DNA of 64,000 bases from Phytobacter diazotrophicus (GTDB lineage Bacteria > Pseudomonadota > Gammaproteobacteria > Enterobacterales > Enterobacteriaceae), in the NCBI GenBank assembly GCA_004346725.1, contig SMDE01000005.1, forward strand, positions 62,001-126,000, in the 5' to 3' direction. A program made the translations under genes and the position numbers. Every line of letters begins with the position of its first letter. Position 1 is the first letter of the stretch. Of the stretch, positions 46,305 to 55,050 are shown in pieces. Below the pieces are notes generated by a model. That model was given only the letters and a program-made list of their open reading frames with translations. It searched no databases and was not told the DNA's origin.

Positions 46305-47198
46305 ATGAGAATGACCATCAAACAGTTACGCGCGTTTTTAGCGGTAGCTCACACTCTTAACTTCGCCCATGCGAGCGAAAAGCTGAATATGTCGCAACCG
46401 GCCCTGAGTCTGGCGATTCGCGGGCTGGAAGAGGTTCTGGGGGGCGCATTGCTGACGCGGACCACGCGGCGGGTCACCCTTACGCCGGAAGGCGAGGCGC
46501 TTTTCCCGATGGCGCGCCAGCTTATTGCCGATTGCGATAACGCCGAAGAGGCGCTGCGTCAGCGTTTTACGTTACAGAGAGGCAAGGTGTCGGTTGCCGC
46601 GATGCCATCTTTCGCTGCCAATGCGCTCCCCCCTGTGCTTAAGGCGTTTCGCGATCGCTATGCGGGCATTAACGTGACGGTGCACGATGTCATTAACGAA
46701 CAGGTTATCGAAATGATAAGCGACGGGCGGGTGGAGATGGGGATCGCCTTTGAGCCGGAGCCCGCGTCCAGCCTGCACTTTACGCCGCTGGCCATGGATC
46801 GCTTTCTGGCCGTGGTGCCGCGCGACTGTCCGCTGGCACAAAAGGAGCAGGTTAGCTGGCGTGAACTGCTCAAGCTCGATTTTATTACGCTACAACGGCC
46901 TTCAGCGGTACGCATCATGCTTGAAGAGAGACTGGCCCGCAGTGGGCATAAGCTGGAAGTGGCCTTTGAAAGTCATCAACTGGTGACGGTCGGTCGTATG
47001 GTGGCAAGTGGTCTTGGCGCAAGCGCGGTGCCTGCGTTGTGCGAAAAACAGATGATCGAACTGGGGGCGGTGTGCGTACCCTTGATAAACCCGGTGATCG
47101 AACGGCGCGTGGGGATTCTTCGCCTCGACCATGCGCAGCTTTCCACGGCGGCGCAGGCGCTGCTTAATACGCTTCGCGCCGCTTACAACGTCATCTGA
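46305..47198 (+). CDS. LysR-family transcriptional regulator of the 3-hydroxybutyrate operon
   Basis: A 297-residue LysR-type regulator. The N-terminal helix-turn-helix reads MTIKQLRAFLAVAHTLNFAHASEKLNMSQPALSLAIRGLEEVLG, and the two-lobed effector domain spans ~92-295. ATG 46305 or the in-frame ATG 46311 may start translation; neither has a good ribosome site. It is divergent from the CoA-transferase operon, which points to control of that operon by an intermediate such as acetoacetate or 3-hydroxybutyrate (inference). Its end overlaps the convergent acetyltransferase gene by 8 bases. Confidence 0.9.
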   Translation: MRMTIKQLRAFLAVAHTLNFAHASEKLNMSQPALSLAIRGLEEVLGGALLTRTTRRVTLTPEGEALFPMARQLIADCDNAEEALRQRFTLQRGKVSVAAMPSFAANALPPVLKAFRDRYAGINVTVHDVINEQVIEMISDGRVEMGIAFEPEPASSLHFTPLAMDRFLAVVPRDCPLAQKEQVSWRELLKLDFITLQRPSAVRIMLEERLARSGHKLEVAFESHQLVTVGRMVASGLGASAVPALCEKQMIELGAVCVPLINPVIERRVGILRLDHAQLSTAAQALLNTLRAAYNVI

Positions 47199-47802
47199 TC
47201 AGTGGAATGTGCGGTGCGGCGTCGGCAGGTAGATGGCCTGTCAGGCGCGGGTCGGCCTGTACTTCAACCTGAAAAGCGTAGGGGACAAAGCCTGAGCGGA
47301 TATAAAAATTGAGCGCCGACGGGTGGTCAAAGGTACAGGTGTGTACCCAGAAACGTTCGATGGGTTTCACAAAGGCGCGTTCTGTCGCTCTGCTCATAAT
47401 GGCGCGGCCCAGGCCTTTGCCGGTTGTGCCTTCTACCAGCCCCAAAAACACCAGTTCACACTGGCCGGGTTCACTAAAATCCAGCTCAAGCATACCGATA
47501 TCCTCTGCGCCATCGCGAATAACCCAGGCTTCAACGTTCGGGTCGTTCAGGATAGCGGTCAGTTTGTCATCGGCCATATAGAGACGGGAAAACCACAGCC
47601 ATTTAGCGCCAATCTTGCGAAACAGCGCGCGGTAGGCGATCAAATCCACGTTAACCAGCGGCGCCAGGGTGATGCCCTCGGGCAGGGGTAAGGTTTCCTG
47701 CTGCGGTTTGGAACGCATTTCGAGACAGGTGACGACCGATGCCACATGTCCCGGCGGGACATCAGAATAGCCTAATGCGATGGAGGTGCTTGCAGTGCTC
47801 AT
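47191..47802 (-). CDS. GNAT-family N-acetyltransferase
   Basis: A 203-residue protein with a GNAT fold in its central and C-terminal part. Strand beta4 and the acetyl-CoA loop read ELVFLGLVEGTTGKGLGRAIMSRATERAF, with the (Q/R)xxGxG/A-type loop as TGKGLG. The next block, FWVHTCTFDHPSALNFYIRSGFVPY, is the typical end of the family. The first ~45 residues are an extension. The substrate is unknown. Tail-to-tail overlap of 8 bases with the LysR gene suggests no common function. Confidence 0.85.
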   Translation of the reverse strand: MSTASTSIALGYSDVPPGHVASVVTCLEMRSKPQQETLPLPEGITLAPLVNVDLIAYRALFRKIGAKWLWFSRLYMADDKLTAILNDPNVEAWVIRDGAEDIGMLELDFSEPGQCELVFLGLVEGTTGKGLGRAIMSRATERAFVKPIERFWVHTCTFDHPSALNFYIRSGFVPYAFQVEVQADPRLTGHLPADAAPHIPLIR

Positions 47803-47874
47803 TTATTTTCCTTAATTGCAGGTGCGTGCTCTCAGTTATTTCAAGACAGACTACATCTTTCATACGGATTTTAA

Positions 47875-47880
47875 TATAAT
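47875..47880 (+). promoter_or_regulatory. Candidate -10 box for the small lipoprotein gene
   Basis: A perfect TATAAT lies 41 bases before the lipoprotein start codon. No matching -35 (only CTACAT-like sequence) is evident at 16-18 bases, so it is a weak or activator-dependent candidate. Confidence 0.35.
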
Positions 47881-47920
47881 TGCATGAAATCGCGGCTTTT
47901 TATTTTAGTTAAGGTCAGGA

Positions 47921-48286
47921 ATGAAATTCACAAGAGCAGTAATAATTGCTTTTAGTCTTCTCCTTTTGCAAGGTTGTGACACCCAGGAAACGAAAGTTAA
48001 AAAATTATTAAAGTGTGGTTTAGCCGTTGATGAATTAGGTAATGAACATGCACAGGATAATTATAAAAAGAACAGCATGCTGTTTTTCGGCACAACCCCG
48101 CCTGCACTAAGCCACAACGAGATGGTTAAAATTGGCGATAAGGCAAGAGAAGAGCTGTGGATGGATAGCAGAAACAGTCGCGGCACGGTACAAAAATTAC
48201 TCGAAGTCTACGGCGAAAAATATTGCGTTGAGCTGCATCAGGAACCGAACGATAAGAATATCAAAATGCTAAGGCACCTGATGTGA
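47921..48286 (+). CDS. Small predicted lipoprotein of unknown function
   Basis: A 121-residue protein with a clear lipoprotein signal: positively charged start MKFTR, hydrophobic core VIIAFSLLLL and lipobox LQGC with Cys19 as the lipidation site. The residue after the cysteine is Asp (CDTQE), the +2 signal that holds lipoproteins at the inner membrane in E. coli. Mature residues are polar and mostly helical, with two further cysteines (KCGLA and KYCVEL) that could form a disulfide. The gene is AT-rich compared with its neighbours. I do not recognise the family. It stands alone. Confidence 0.7.
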   Translation: MKFTRAVIIAFSLLLLQGCDTQETKVKKLLKCGLAVDELGNEHAQDNYKKNSMLFFGTTPPALSHNEMVKIGDKAREELWMDSRNSRGTVQKLLEVYGEKYCVELHQEPNDKNIKMLRHLM

Positions 48287-48457
48287 TGTGACATCGCTGG
48301 CGCGACATACGGGGTTTTGAAGCGACAGAAACAAATATGCTCGCTGATGGTGCAAATTAGCTATGAAAAGGGGGGTTTTTCTCTACATGAGTTGTAGTCA
48401 GGGTTGGTATCGTTGAACGCTAATCTGAAGGCAATGAGCTGGTTATCGCGAGGGTGT

Positions 48458-48773
48458 ATGATTATTAAAGGGCTGCAACAACGTTCGAAATGTAAGATAT
48501 GTGACGGAAACGCTCAATTGCACGGTGTGCTTGATTTCAACACCTCTTGTTTGAGCACATTACCTGATCATGCCGTACTTTTTCTCCACACTGGTCAATG
48601 ACTCAACCACCCGTGAGGGAATGAACCACTGGTATATTGCGCCACGAAATGGACATATCACCATTCACACCAAGCAATCACTGGACATCTTATTCAGGAA
48701 AGTCGGGCTGGAGGTGATACATTTCAGCGACAGCTTTCATATGGGATATAATCCGGCAGGGATCGGCAATTAA
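48458..48773 (+). pseudogene. Remnant of a SAM-dependent methyltransferase gene (internal deletion and frameshift)
   Basis: Two reading-frame pieces look like the two ends of one class I methyltransferase. The first (ATG 48458, GAGGG upstream) reads SKCKICDGNAQLHGVLDFNTSC, a zinc-binding N-terminal CxxC motif plus the DFNxSC signature. It runs out of frame after ~30 matching residues and stops at 48601. The second piece, in another frame up to 48773, contains HWYIAPRNGHITIHTKQSL, the conserved C-terminal segment, followed by ~30 residues to the stop. The whole central SAM-binding part (well over 100 residues) is absent. The junction is near 48545-48560. It is most likely non-functional. Confidence 0.7.
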
Positions 48774-48820
48774 TATCCTGGCGGGTGTGTAGTAATGAAA
48801 TTGCACCCGCCAGAATGTGA

Positions 48821-50155
48821 TTAATTACCCCAGCGACGTTTCAGATAATTGACCGCCTGCTGGGTTTGCGGCTGGTTCAGATAATCCTCGCGGAACAGAA
48901 TCGTGCCTTTTATTTGCGGCGTCGACTCATTCAAATCGAGCTGTTTTTTCAGTTCCGGCACGCCGCCATTGACCGTCCAGTCTGGCTCATTCTTCGACGG
49001 TTCGCCCACCTTATACAGCGCAACGCCAATATACAGGCGGGTTTTGGTCGGTTTTACAACGCCTGCCCACCATTTCGCCAGCACATCATAACGCGCCGCG
49101 TCACGGGCAAACGGCCAGTACAACTGCGGGGCGATGTAGTCCAGTAATCCTTGCTGTACCCAACGGCGGGTATCAGCGAAAGACTCATCATAGGCAGCGG
49201 CACCTCGCGTATCGGAACCTGCCGGGTCGAAAGAGCGGTTACGCCATACCCCGGCAGGGCTGACGCCAAACTCAACATCCGGGTTAATCTGTTTGATGGT
49301 ACGCGAAACCTGTTCAATCAACTGCTGCGTATTATGCCGTCGCCAGTCGGCCTTCGACGCAAATCCCTGACCATATTTTCTGAACGTCTCGCCGTCATTA
49401 AGCGCAGAACCCGCCGTCTCGGTATAGAAGTAGTCATCGAACTGCACGCCATCGACCGGATAGCGGCTGACAACCTCAGCCACGATGCTGGTTATCCAGT
49501 CCCGCGCATCCGGAATACCAGGATCCAGAACAAAACGGTCACCCGCCGTACGCACCCAGTCGCGATGCAGGACAAAGACGCTGGAGGGATGCAGCGGCAG
49601 GGTTGAATTCAGCCCGGCCACCGTTGAGGGTTTAATATTGGTGGAGACACGGTAAGGGTTAAACCAGGCGTGTACCCGCATACCGCGCTTGTGTGCTTCA
49701 TCGAGCATAAATTGCAGCGGATCGTAGCCCGGATCCTGACCAATTTTCCCCGTGAGGGTATCGGACCAGGGCAGAATTTTTGACGGCCACAGCGCCGTGC
49801 CATCCGGTTTTACCTGGAAAAAGACGGTATTGATGCCAAGGCTTTTGAGCTTATCCAGTTTTACCCGCATGGCTTGCTGCTGCTGATCAATACGGCTTTG
49901 CGCACTGCCTACGCCATTCACCGAGGCAAGTGGCGGCCAGTCAAGACGGGAAACCGTTGCCAGCCAGATCCCACGCACCGGCTCGTTGTTTTGCAAACTT
50001 TTATCCGCGATGGGATGTTTAGCGACCGGCGGAAGCGGGGTAACGAGCGAGACGGGTGGCTTAGAGGCACAACTGGCGAGTAACAGCGCCGTTGCCATAA
50101 ACACACTGGCTTTTTTGATTTTCGTTAATGGAAACAAACGACGTGAGCGGTTAAT
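48821..50155 (-). CDS. digH: Divisome-localised glycosyl hydrolase DigH (YddW)
   Basis: A ~445-residue lipoprotein that closely matches E. coli DigH/YddW, an outer-membrane peptidoglycan hydrolase acting on denuded glycans at the division septum. Shared blocks include PVRGIWLATVSRLDWPP, GINTVFFQVKPDGTALWPSK, DEAHKRGMRVHAWFNPYRV and YPVDGVQFDDYFYTE, the last with conserved acids of the GH10-like barrel. The signal peptide ends in the lipobox LASC. No ATG, GTG or TTG start gives both a ribosome site and a normal signal peptide. ATT at 50155, 6 bases after GGAG, gives the length expected by comparison and is proposed here; TTG at 50137 is the alternative. Confidence 0.9.
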   Translation of the reverse strand: MNRSRRLFPLTKIKKASVFMATALLLASCASKPPVSLVTPLPPVAKHPIADKSLQNNEPVRGIWLATVSRLDWPPLASVNGVGSAQSRIDQQQQAMRVKLDKLKSLGINTVFFQVKPDGTALWPSKILPWSDTLTGKIGQDPGYDPLQFMLDEAHKRGMRVHAWFNPYRVSTNIKPSTVAGLNSTLPLHPSSVFVLHRDWVRTAGDRFVLDPGIPDARDWITSIVAEVVSRYPVDGVQFDDYFYTETAGSALNDGETFRKYGQGFASKADWRRHNTQQLIEQVSRTIKQINPDVEFGVSPAGVWRNRSFDPAGSDTRGAAAYDESFADTRRWVQQGLLDYIAPQLYWPFARDAARYDVLAKWWAGVVKPTKTRLYIGVALYKVGEPSKNEPDWTVNGGVPELKKQLDLNESTPQIKGTILFREDYLNQPQTQQAVNYLKRRWGN

Positions 50156-50444
50156 GGGATACTCCAGTATTTCAGGTTGTCGCCTGGAGGCACATTTTCG
50201 GCTTATTACGGGGTAAGTCAATGCGTTAAAGCGTATTGCGCACACGCGCAGAGCGGCTGACCAATGTTGCTCTGCCAGTGGTAACGACAACTTGCAGGGC
50301 TTAATGCATGACAGGATCGGGCAAATTCTGCCTTAATACGCAGAAAAATAGTCTTTTTTTGGGCCGCCTGTCGCTTTTAACGGCTTCGGTTATGCTTAGA
50401 AATGTATTCGTATCTTTCCTGGAAAAGCCCAAGGAAAAGCGCCA

Positions 50445-53372
50445 ATGAAAACGCGAATAAGAAAACTAAAAAACCGATATCCGTTGCACATCCAGATAAC
50501 CGTTCTTTTTACACTACTCATTGTTTCAATTGGCAGCATTATCATTCTTTTCAACCATAGCCGGCTGACAAAGCTTGCGGAAGTCAGCACACATCAACGC
50601 TACCAACAAACGGGTAAAGCGATGGCGGCGGAACTGAATTCGCTGACACGCACAATGGCGAGTTCGGTCAATATGCTGGCGAAGATGCCTGTCGCTGATG
50701 CCATGACAGAACCACAGCGCATGGCGCAGTTGAGTAGCTTCATCACGATCCTGCAACAGAATGATTACGCCAGCTCCGTCTACTGCGCCTGGGACAACGG
50801 AGACTTTTTTATTCTTCGTCGCTTAACGAACCAAAATCGGGCGTTATTTAAAAGCCCGGCTAATGCCCAATGGCTGGTACAAAATTACCGATTTGAGGCA
50901 AATCCTCCCGAGAAAAAAGCGTTTTATTTAGACAGTGCGCAAAACATTATTTCATCGGCCACTGTGCCCTATGATAATTACGATCCCCGCACCCGGAAAT
51001 GGTATACGCTCGCCCACGACGAAAAAGGACTGATTACCTCACCCAACTATATTTTTAAAGCCACAGGCGAAACCGGTTTTACCTACAGTCAGCGGGCTGA
51101 TAATCAGCATGCGGTGATGGGTCTCGATGTATCTCTCGCTTTACTATCCGCCTTTTTGCAACAACAAGGGTTACCGCCTGGCAGCCAGGCCGCCATCTTG
51201 TCAGAGTCCGGTGAGATTATTGCCAGCCTGCCAACAGGTGAGGTTGGTAATAACGGCGGTATGAAAATGGATAACTTGCCGGTATTACAATCATTACTGG
51301 CACATGACGATGCCAGGCACAGTCGTATTTTCACTGTTGGAAACGAAGACTGGTATGGCTCAGTGGTTAACATTCACAGTTCGGGAAATGACTACCGACT
51401 GGTGATTGCCACCCCGGCGGCTTTTTTGACGGCCGATGCCAGTACAATCAGCGATCGTTCTACCTTGATCGCTTTCTTGTTACTCCTCCTTAGCCTGCCG
51501 GTTATCTGGTATTTCTCGCGCAAAATCTCTCATCCGTTACTCAGACTGCGTAAAGATGCCGAGGAGATAAGCCAGTTAAATTTTGAGGCCGAAGAGCGTC
51601 CTGGTGGCCGTTCGATCATCGAAGAGATAGATGATTTGCATACTGCGATGGCAAAAATGAAACAGACGCTGATCAAATTTATTTCGATGGGCAGTATGCT
51701 GACCGTTAAGAATAACTTTACCCAGCAGATGCAGGGACTCCTGACCGAAACGACGGAAATCGCTGACATGACCGGCGGAATGGTTTTTCTTTCCAATCAG
51801 GATGCGAATGTGTTCACGCCCGCCGCATTTCGTTGGCGTGAGGAAAACATCGATTTCTCGGACATTCAACCGCTCGCCGTTGACCATGAACACTACGCCA
51901 GGTTCTGGCAATTACTACAGGGGCAGACGGTAAGCGGCATGTTGACCCGTGAAAATATCCCCCCGTCACTGCTGGCGTTTCTTTTACCGCATCTCCCGGT
52001 GCGTTATGTCGCCGTACCAATGCAAACCCACGATAATCACCCCATGGGTTTCCTGCTGCTGTTTAATACCGATGTGCTGAGCAATAAACAGGAAAATGTA
52101 AAAATTCAGTTGATTAATTCGCTGGTCGGCATGCTTTCGGTGGCGATTGAAGCGCAACATCTTTTGGCAGAACAGAAGAAACTGCTCAATGCCTTTATTA
52201 AACTGATCGCCGGGGCGATTGATGAGAAAAGCCCCTATACCGGTGGTCATTGCCAGCGCGTGCCGGTTATCACAAAAATGCTGGCAAAAGCCGCCGTAGA
52301 AGCACAAGACGGGCCTTTCGCCAGCTTTACGCTTTCCGCAAATGAGTGGGACGAATTACATACCGCCTGCTGGCTGCATGATTGCGGGAAGATCACTACC
52401 CCGGAAGTTGTCGTGGATAAAGCCACCAAGCTTGAGCAGATCTACAACCGGATCCATGAAATCCGCATGCGCTTTGAACTGCTTAAACGGGAAAAAGAAA
52501 TTGAGTTCTTGCGCCATCACGGGAAGGGCACTGATGCGCAGGCGCTGGACGCGACACTGCGCCAGCTTGACGACGATTTCTACTTTATTGCCCGCTGTAA
52601 TATTGGTAGCGAGTTTCTCTCTGATGATGCACTGGCACGTATTAATAAGATTGCCAACTACCGCTGGACGCGCACACTCGACGATACGGTAGGCATTTCA
52701 CAAGAGGAGTTGATGCGTAAACAACGTCAGCCCGCCGCGACGTTACCCGTACAGGAGCCGATGCTCGCAGACAAAGAAGAGCACATCGTCTACCGCACCG
52801 ATGTCAGTAAAGAGGCTGACAGATATCACTTCAAACTGAAAAAACCGCTGCACCAGTATAACTATGGCGAAATTTATAATTTGCGTATCCGGCGCGGCAC
52901 GTTGAATGAGGAAGAGCGCTACAAAATCAATGAACACATTATGCAGACCATTATCATGCTGGATAATCTGCCATTCCCACGCACAATGGCCAATGTGCCG
53001 ATGATTGCGGGTGGACATCATGAACGGGTAGACGGCAAAGGCTATCCATATCAACTTAATGATTCGCAGATGAGTATGCAGGTCAAAATGCTGGCGATTG
53101 CCGATGTTTTCGAAGCATTAACGGCCATCGACCGACCGTATAAACCGGGGAAATTGCTCTCTGAAGCGCTGGGTATCATGGTCAGTATGGTCAATGAACA
53201 TCACCTGGACCGGGAGCTATTTATCCTCTTCCTGCAATCGGGCGTCTGGCTTGATTATGCACAAACCTATCTGGGTCCCGAGAAAACGGACAACGTGAAT
53301 GTTTCGGCGCTGGTGGCAAAAATTAAGCCGCAGCACATTGAAGGTGTAACGCCAGAAACCAGCCCGGCTTAA
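50445..53372 (+). CDS. Membrane HD-GYP protein with Cache-type sensor, HAMP and GAF-like regions
   Basis: A 975-residue inner-membrane signalling protein. A helix at ~17-37 and another at ~341-357 bracket a periplasmic double-Cache-type sensor. A HAMP-like stretch follows (~358-410), then a GAF-like domain (~425-570) and an HD-GYP module: His602, HD at 645-646, HHE at 858-860 and DGKGYP at 863-868. All metal ligands and the GYP signature are present, so c-di-GMP phosphodiesterase activity is plausible. About 150 residues (~663-812) are inserted between the HD pair and the HHE-GYP part, which canonical members lack. AAGGAAAAG precedes the ATG. The ligand of the sensor is unknown. Confidence 0.88.
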   Translation: MKTRIRKLKNRYPLHIQITVLFTLLIVSIGSIIILFNHSRLTKLAEVSTHQRYQQTGKAMAAELNSLTRTMASSVNMLAKMPVADAMTEPQRMAQLSSFITILQQNDYASSVYCAWDNGDFFILRRLTNQNRALFKSPANAQWLVQNYRFEANPPEKKAFYLDSAQNIISSATVPYDNYDPRTRKWYTLAHDEKGLITSPNYIFKATGETGFTYSQRADNQHAVMGLDVSLALLSAFLQQQGLPPGSQAAILSESGEIIASLPTGEVGNNGGMKMDNLPVLQSLLAHDDARHSRIFTVGNEDWYGSVVNIHSSGNDYRLVIATPAAFLTADASTISDRSTLIAFLLLLLSLPVIWYFSRKISHPLLRLRKDAEEISQLNFEAEERPGGRSIIEEIDDLHTAMAKMKQTLIKFISMGSMLTVKNNFTQQMQGLLTETTEIADMTGGMVFLSNQDANVFTPAAFRWREENIDFSDIQPLAVDHEHYARFWQLLQGQTVSGMLTRENIPPSLLAFLLPHLPVRYVAVPMQTHDNHPMGFLLLFNTDVLSNKQENVKIQLINSLVGMLSVAIEAQHLLAEQKKLLNAFIKLIAGAIDEKSPYTGGHCQRVPVITKMLAKAAVEAQDGPFASFTLSANEWDELHTACWLHDCGKITTPEVVVDKATKLEQIYNRIHEIRMRFELLKREKEIEFLRHHGKGTDAQALDATLRQLDDDFYFIARCNIGSEFLSDDALARINKIANYRWTRTLDDTVGISQEELMRKQRQPAATLPVQEPMLADKEEHIVYRTDVSKEADRYHFKLKKPLHQYNYGEIYNLRIRRGTLNEEERYKINEHIMQTIIMLDNLPFPRTMANVPMIAGGHHERVDGKGYPYQLNDSQMSMQVKMLAIADVFEALTAIDRPYKPGKLLSEALGIMVSMVNEHHLDRELFILFLQSGVWLDYAQTYLGPEKTDNVNVSALVAKIKPQHIEGVTPETSPA

Positions 53373-53389
53373 ATACCGTAGGTCGTTGA

Positions 53390-53422
53390 CCCGAAGCGAG
53401 CAGGGCATCCGCTCGCTTCGGG
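53390..53422. terminator. Strong hairpin between convergent HD-GYP and lysC-type genes
   Basis: Perfect 12-bp arms CCCGAAGCGAGC (53390-53401) and GCTCGCTTCGGG (53411-53422) with a 9-base loop. It lies 18 bases after the HD-GYP stop and 11 bases before the lysC-type stop. The U-tract is poor (TTGCGCAGTCTT on plus), so it acts either as a weak bidirectional terminator or as an mRNA-stabilising stem. Confidence 0.5.
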
Positions 53423-53432
53423 TTGCGCAGTC

Positions 53433-54794
53433 TTATTCAAATAAACTGCGATGAAGCGCTTTTACCGCGCTGTCTGAGGAGGCGGCCGGCAACAGGAAAC
53501 AGAGCGTATGGTCGGACGCACCGTGGCAAATCATCCGCACGTGATGTTTTTCCAGCTCAGTGAACACATCTTTGCAGACACCTGACGCCTGAGTCAGGTC
53601 GTTACCGATGAGCGTCACCAGGTCCAGACCGGTTTCCAGCTCAACGCGACAGCGGGACGAGAGTTCGGTCAACAACGAGGTGGTCAATGAATCTGCATCA
53701 CCGGAGGTTGCGCCCGATGCGTTGAGGATCAGCGCAATGCTGGTTTCTGAGGTGGTGACCAAATCAATCACCGTATTATGTCGCGACAGCACCGCAAACA
53801 TCTCAGCCAGAAAAACGCAGGCCGGTTGGGTATTCAGACTGTGCAATTTCAGCAGCGTCTGTTTACGACGCACGGCCAGCGCCCGGTAGCGGGGTGGGTT
53901 ATCCGCATGGCAACACACCAGAGTGCCGCCCGCCGACGGGTTTTTACTGGAGCCCACAAAGACCGGTATATTTTTGCGCATCGCAGGCAACATAGTGGCC
54001 GGATGCAGCACTTTGGCGCCATAGGCCGCCATTTCGCTGGCCTCAGAAAATGAGACGTTATCCATGCGCTGCGCCTGGGGAACAATGCGGGGATCGGTGG
54101 TGTAAATCCCGGCAACATCGGTCCAGATATCCACACGTGCGGCGTGTAATGCCTCGCCAAACAGTGACGCGCTGTAATCGCTACCGCCGCGACCCAGCGT
54201 TGTCGTATGCCCCTTCGCATCACTGCCAATAAAGCCCTGAGTGATCACCAGCGCCTGTTCAAGACGCGGGCGTAGCTGTTTTTCCGCCAGTTCTGCGATT
54301 GCCCCAGGCATCGGTTCTGCACAGCCGAAACAGTCATTTGTGCGAATCACTTTGCGGGCATCAAACCACTGTGTTTCAACGCCGCGTTCGCGCAACACTT
54401 CAACAAACAGCAGGCTGGACATCAGCTCGCCGTGGCTGACTAACGCGTCGTTCAACGCCGTTGAACTGACGCTGGCCGCTTCTTCGGCAAGACGGCTGAT
54501 GTTTTCGAGCAGATGATCGATTTCCTGACTGATAGCGGTTGGCTGGCTCAGGCGGGAAATAATGTTGTACTGGATGGCGCGTAGCGTTTCGATTTTGTCC
54601 GTGCGTTCACCACTCTCCAGGCCAGCGGAAAGCTCCACTAACAGATTGGTGACGCCAGCAGAGGCGGACAATACAACCAGACGAACATCTTGATCGGCAA
54701 GGACGATGGAGGCACTACGGTTCATCGCGTCAAAATCAGCAACACTGGTGCCGCCAAATTTCGCAACAACGATTTGTGGATAAATGCGAGTCAT
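53433..54794 (-). CDS. Aspartokinase III paralogue (LysC-like), probably feeding diaminobutyrate synthesis
   Basis: A 453-residue aspartate kinase aligned without gaps to E. coli LysC (offset +4): KFGGTSVADFDAMNRS near the start, VITQGFIGS, TLGRGGSDYSASL and DIWTDVAGIYTTDPR in the catalytic domain, then two ACT domains. In the lysine-binding loop, where E. coli reads Met318, His320, Ser321 and Gly323, this protein has Thr322, Pro324, Ala325 and Val327. Changes at 318 and 323 are known to relieve lysine inhibition in E. coli. Asp344, Thr348, Ser349 and Glu350 (E. coli 340, 344-346) are kept. It is divergent from dat-ddc, which need aspartate semialdehyde. Its ribosome site is weak. Confidence 0.9.
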   Translation of the reverse strand: MTRIYPQIVVAKFGGTSVADFDAMNRSASIVLADQDVRLVVLSASAGVTNLLVELSAGLESGERTDKIETLRAIQYNIISRLSQPTAISQEIDHLLENISRLAEEAASVSSTALNDALVSHGELMSSLLFVEVLRERGVETQWFDARKVIRTNDCFGCAEPMPGAIAELAEKQLRPRLEQALVITQGFIGSDAKGHTTTLGRGGSDYSASLFGEALHAARVDIWTDVAGIYTTDPRIVPQAQRMDNVSFSEASEMAAYGAKVLHPATMLPAMRKNIPVFVGSSKNPSAGGTLVCCHADNPPRYRALAVRRKQTLLKLHSLNTQPACVFLAEMFAVLSRHNTVIDLVTTSETSIALILNASGATSGDADSLTTSLLTELSSRCRVELETGLDLVTLIGNDLTQASGVCKDVFTELEKHHVRMICHGASDHTLCFLLPAASSDSAVKALHRSLFE

Positions 54795-54836
54795 AACAAT
54801 CTCATATCAGGGCGCCATATAAGGAATGGCATGAAA

Positions 54837-54950
54837 ATTTTCATTCTCGGCATAAGGGAAGCGGGCTGCGTGAAGGGGAGATACCCGTTACGTCAGCGGC
54901 TTACGCCTTACGAAATGTCCGCCCGCGAACATTTCTGGTTACAACCCAGG
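54837..54950 (-). promoter_or_regulatory. Degenerate remnant of a lysine-riboswitch leader
   Basis: On the minus strand upstream of the lysC-like gene, the 44 bases 54907-54950 resemble the P5-side 3' part of the E. coli lysC riboswitch, with CCTGGGTTGT, ACCAGAA and TTCG shared. A second similar block at 54837-54863 matches the later leader (TTCCCTT, TGCC, TGAAAAT). The conserved 5' part of the aptamer (the AGAGG and GCCGAGG-type core segments) is not found further upstream. A 7-bp hairpin GAAATGT/ACATTTC remains (54912-54918 and 54929-54935). The comparison is from memory of the E. coli leader. Confidence 0.6.
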
Positions 54951-55050
54951 ATGTTGCTCCCGTTGTCGATAACATGTTTGCCTGTAACGCGTTACCGGGG
55001 TGTTACTTATTTATGACTTAAATTATTAATTCCTTTTGCAATACACGTTT

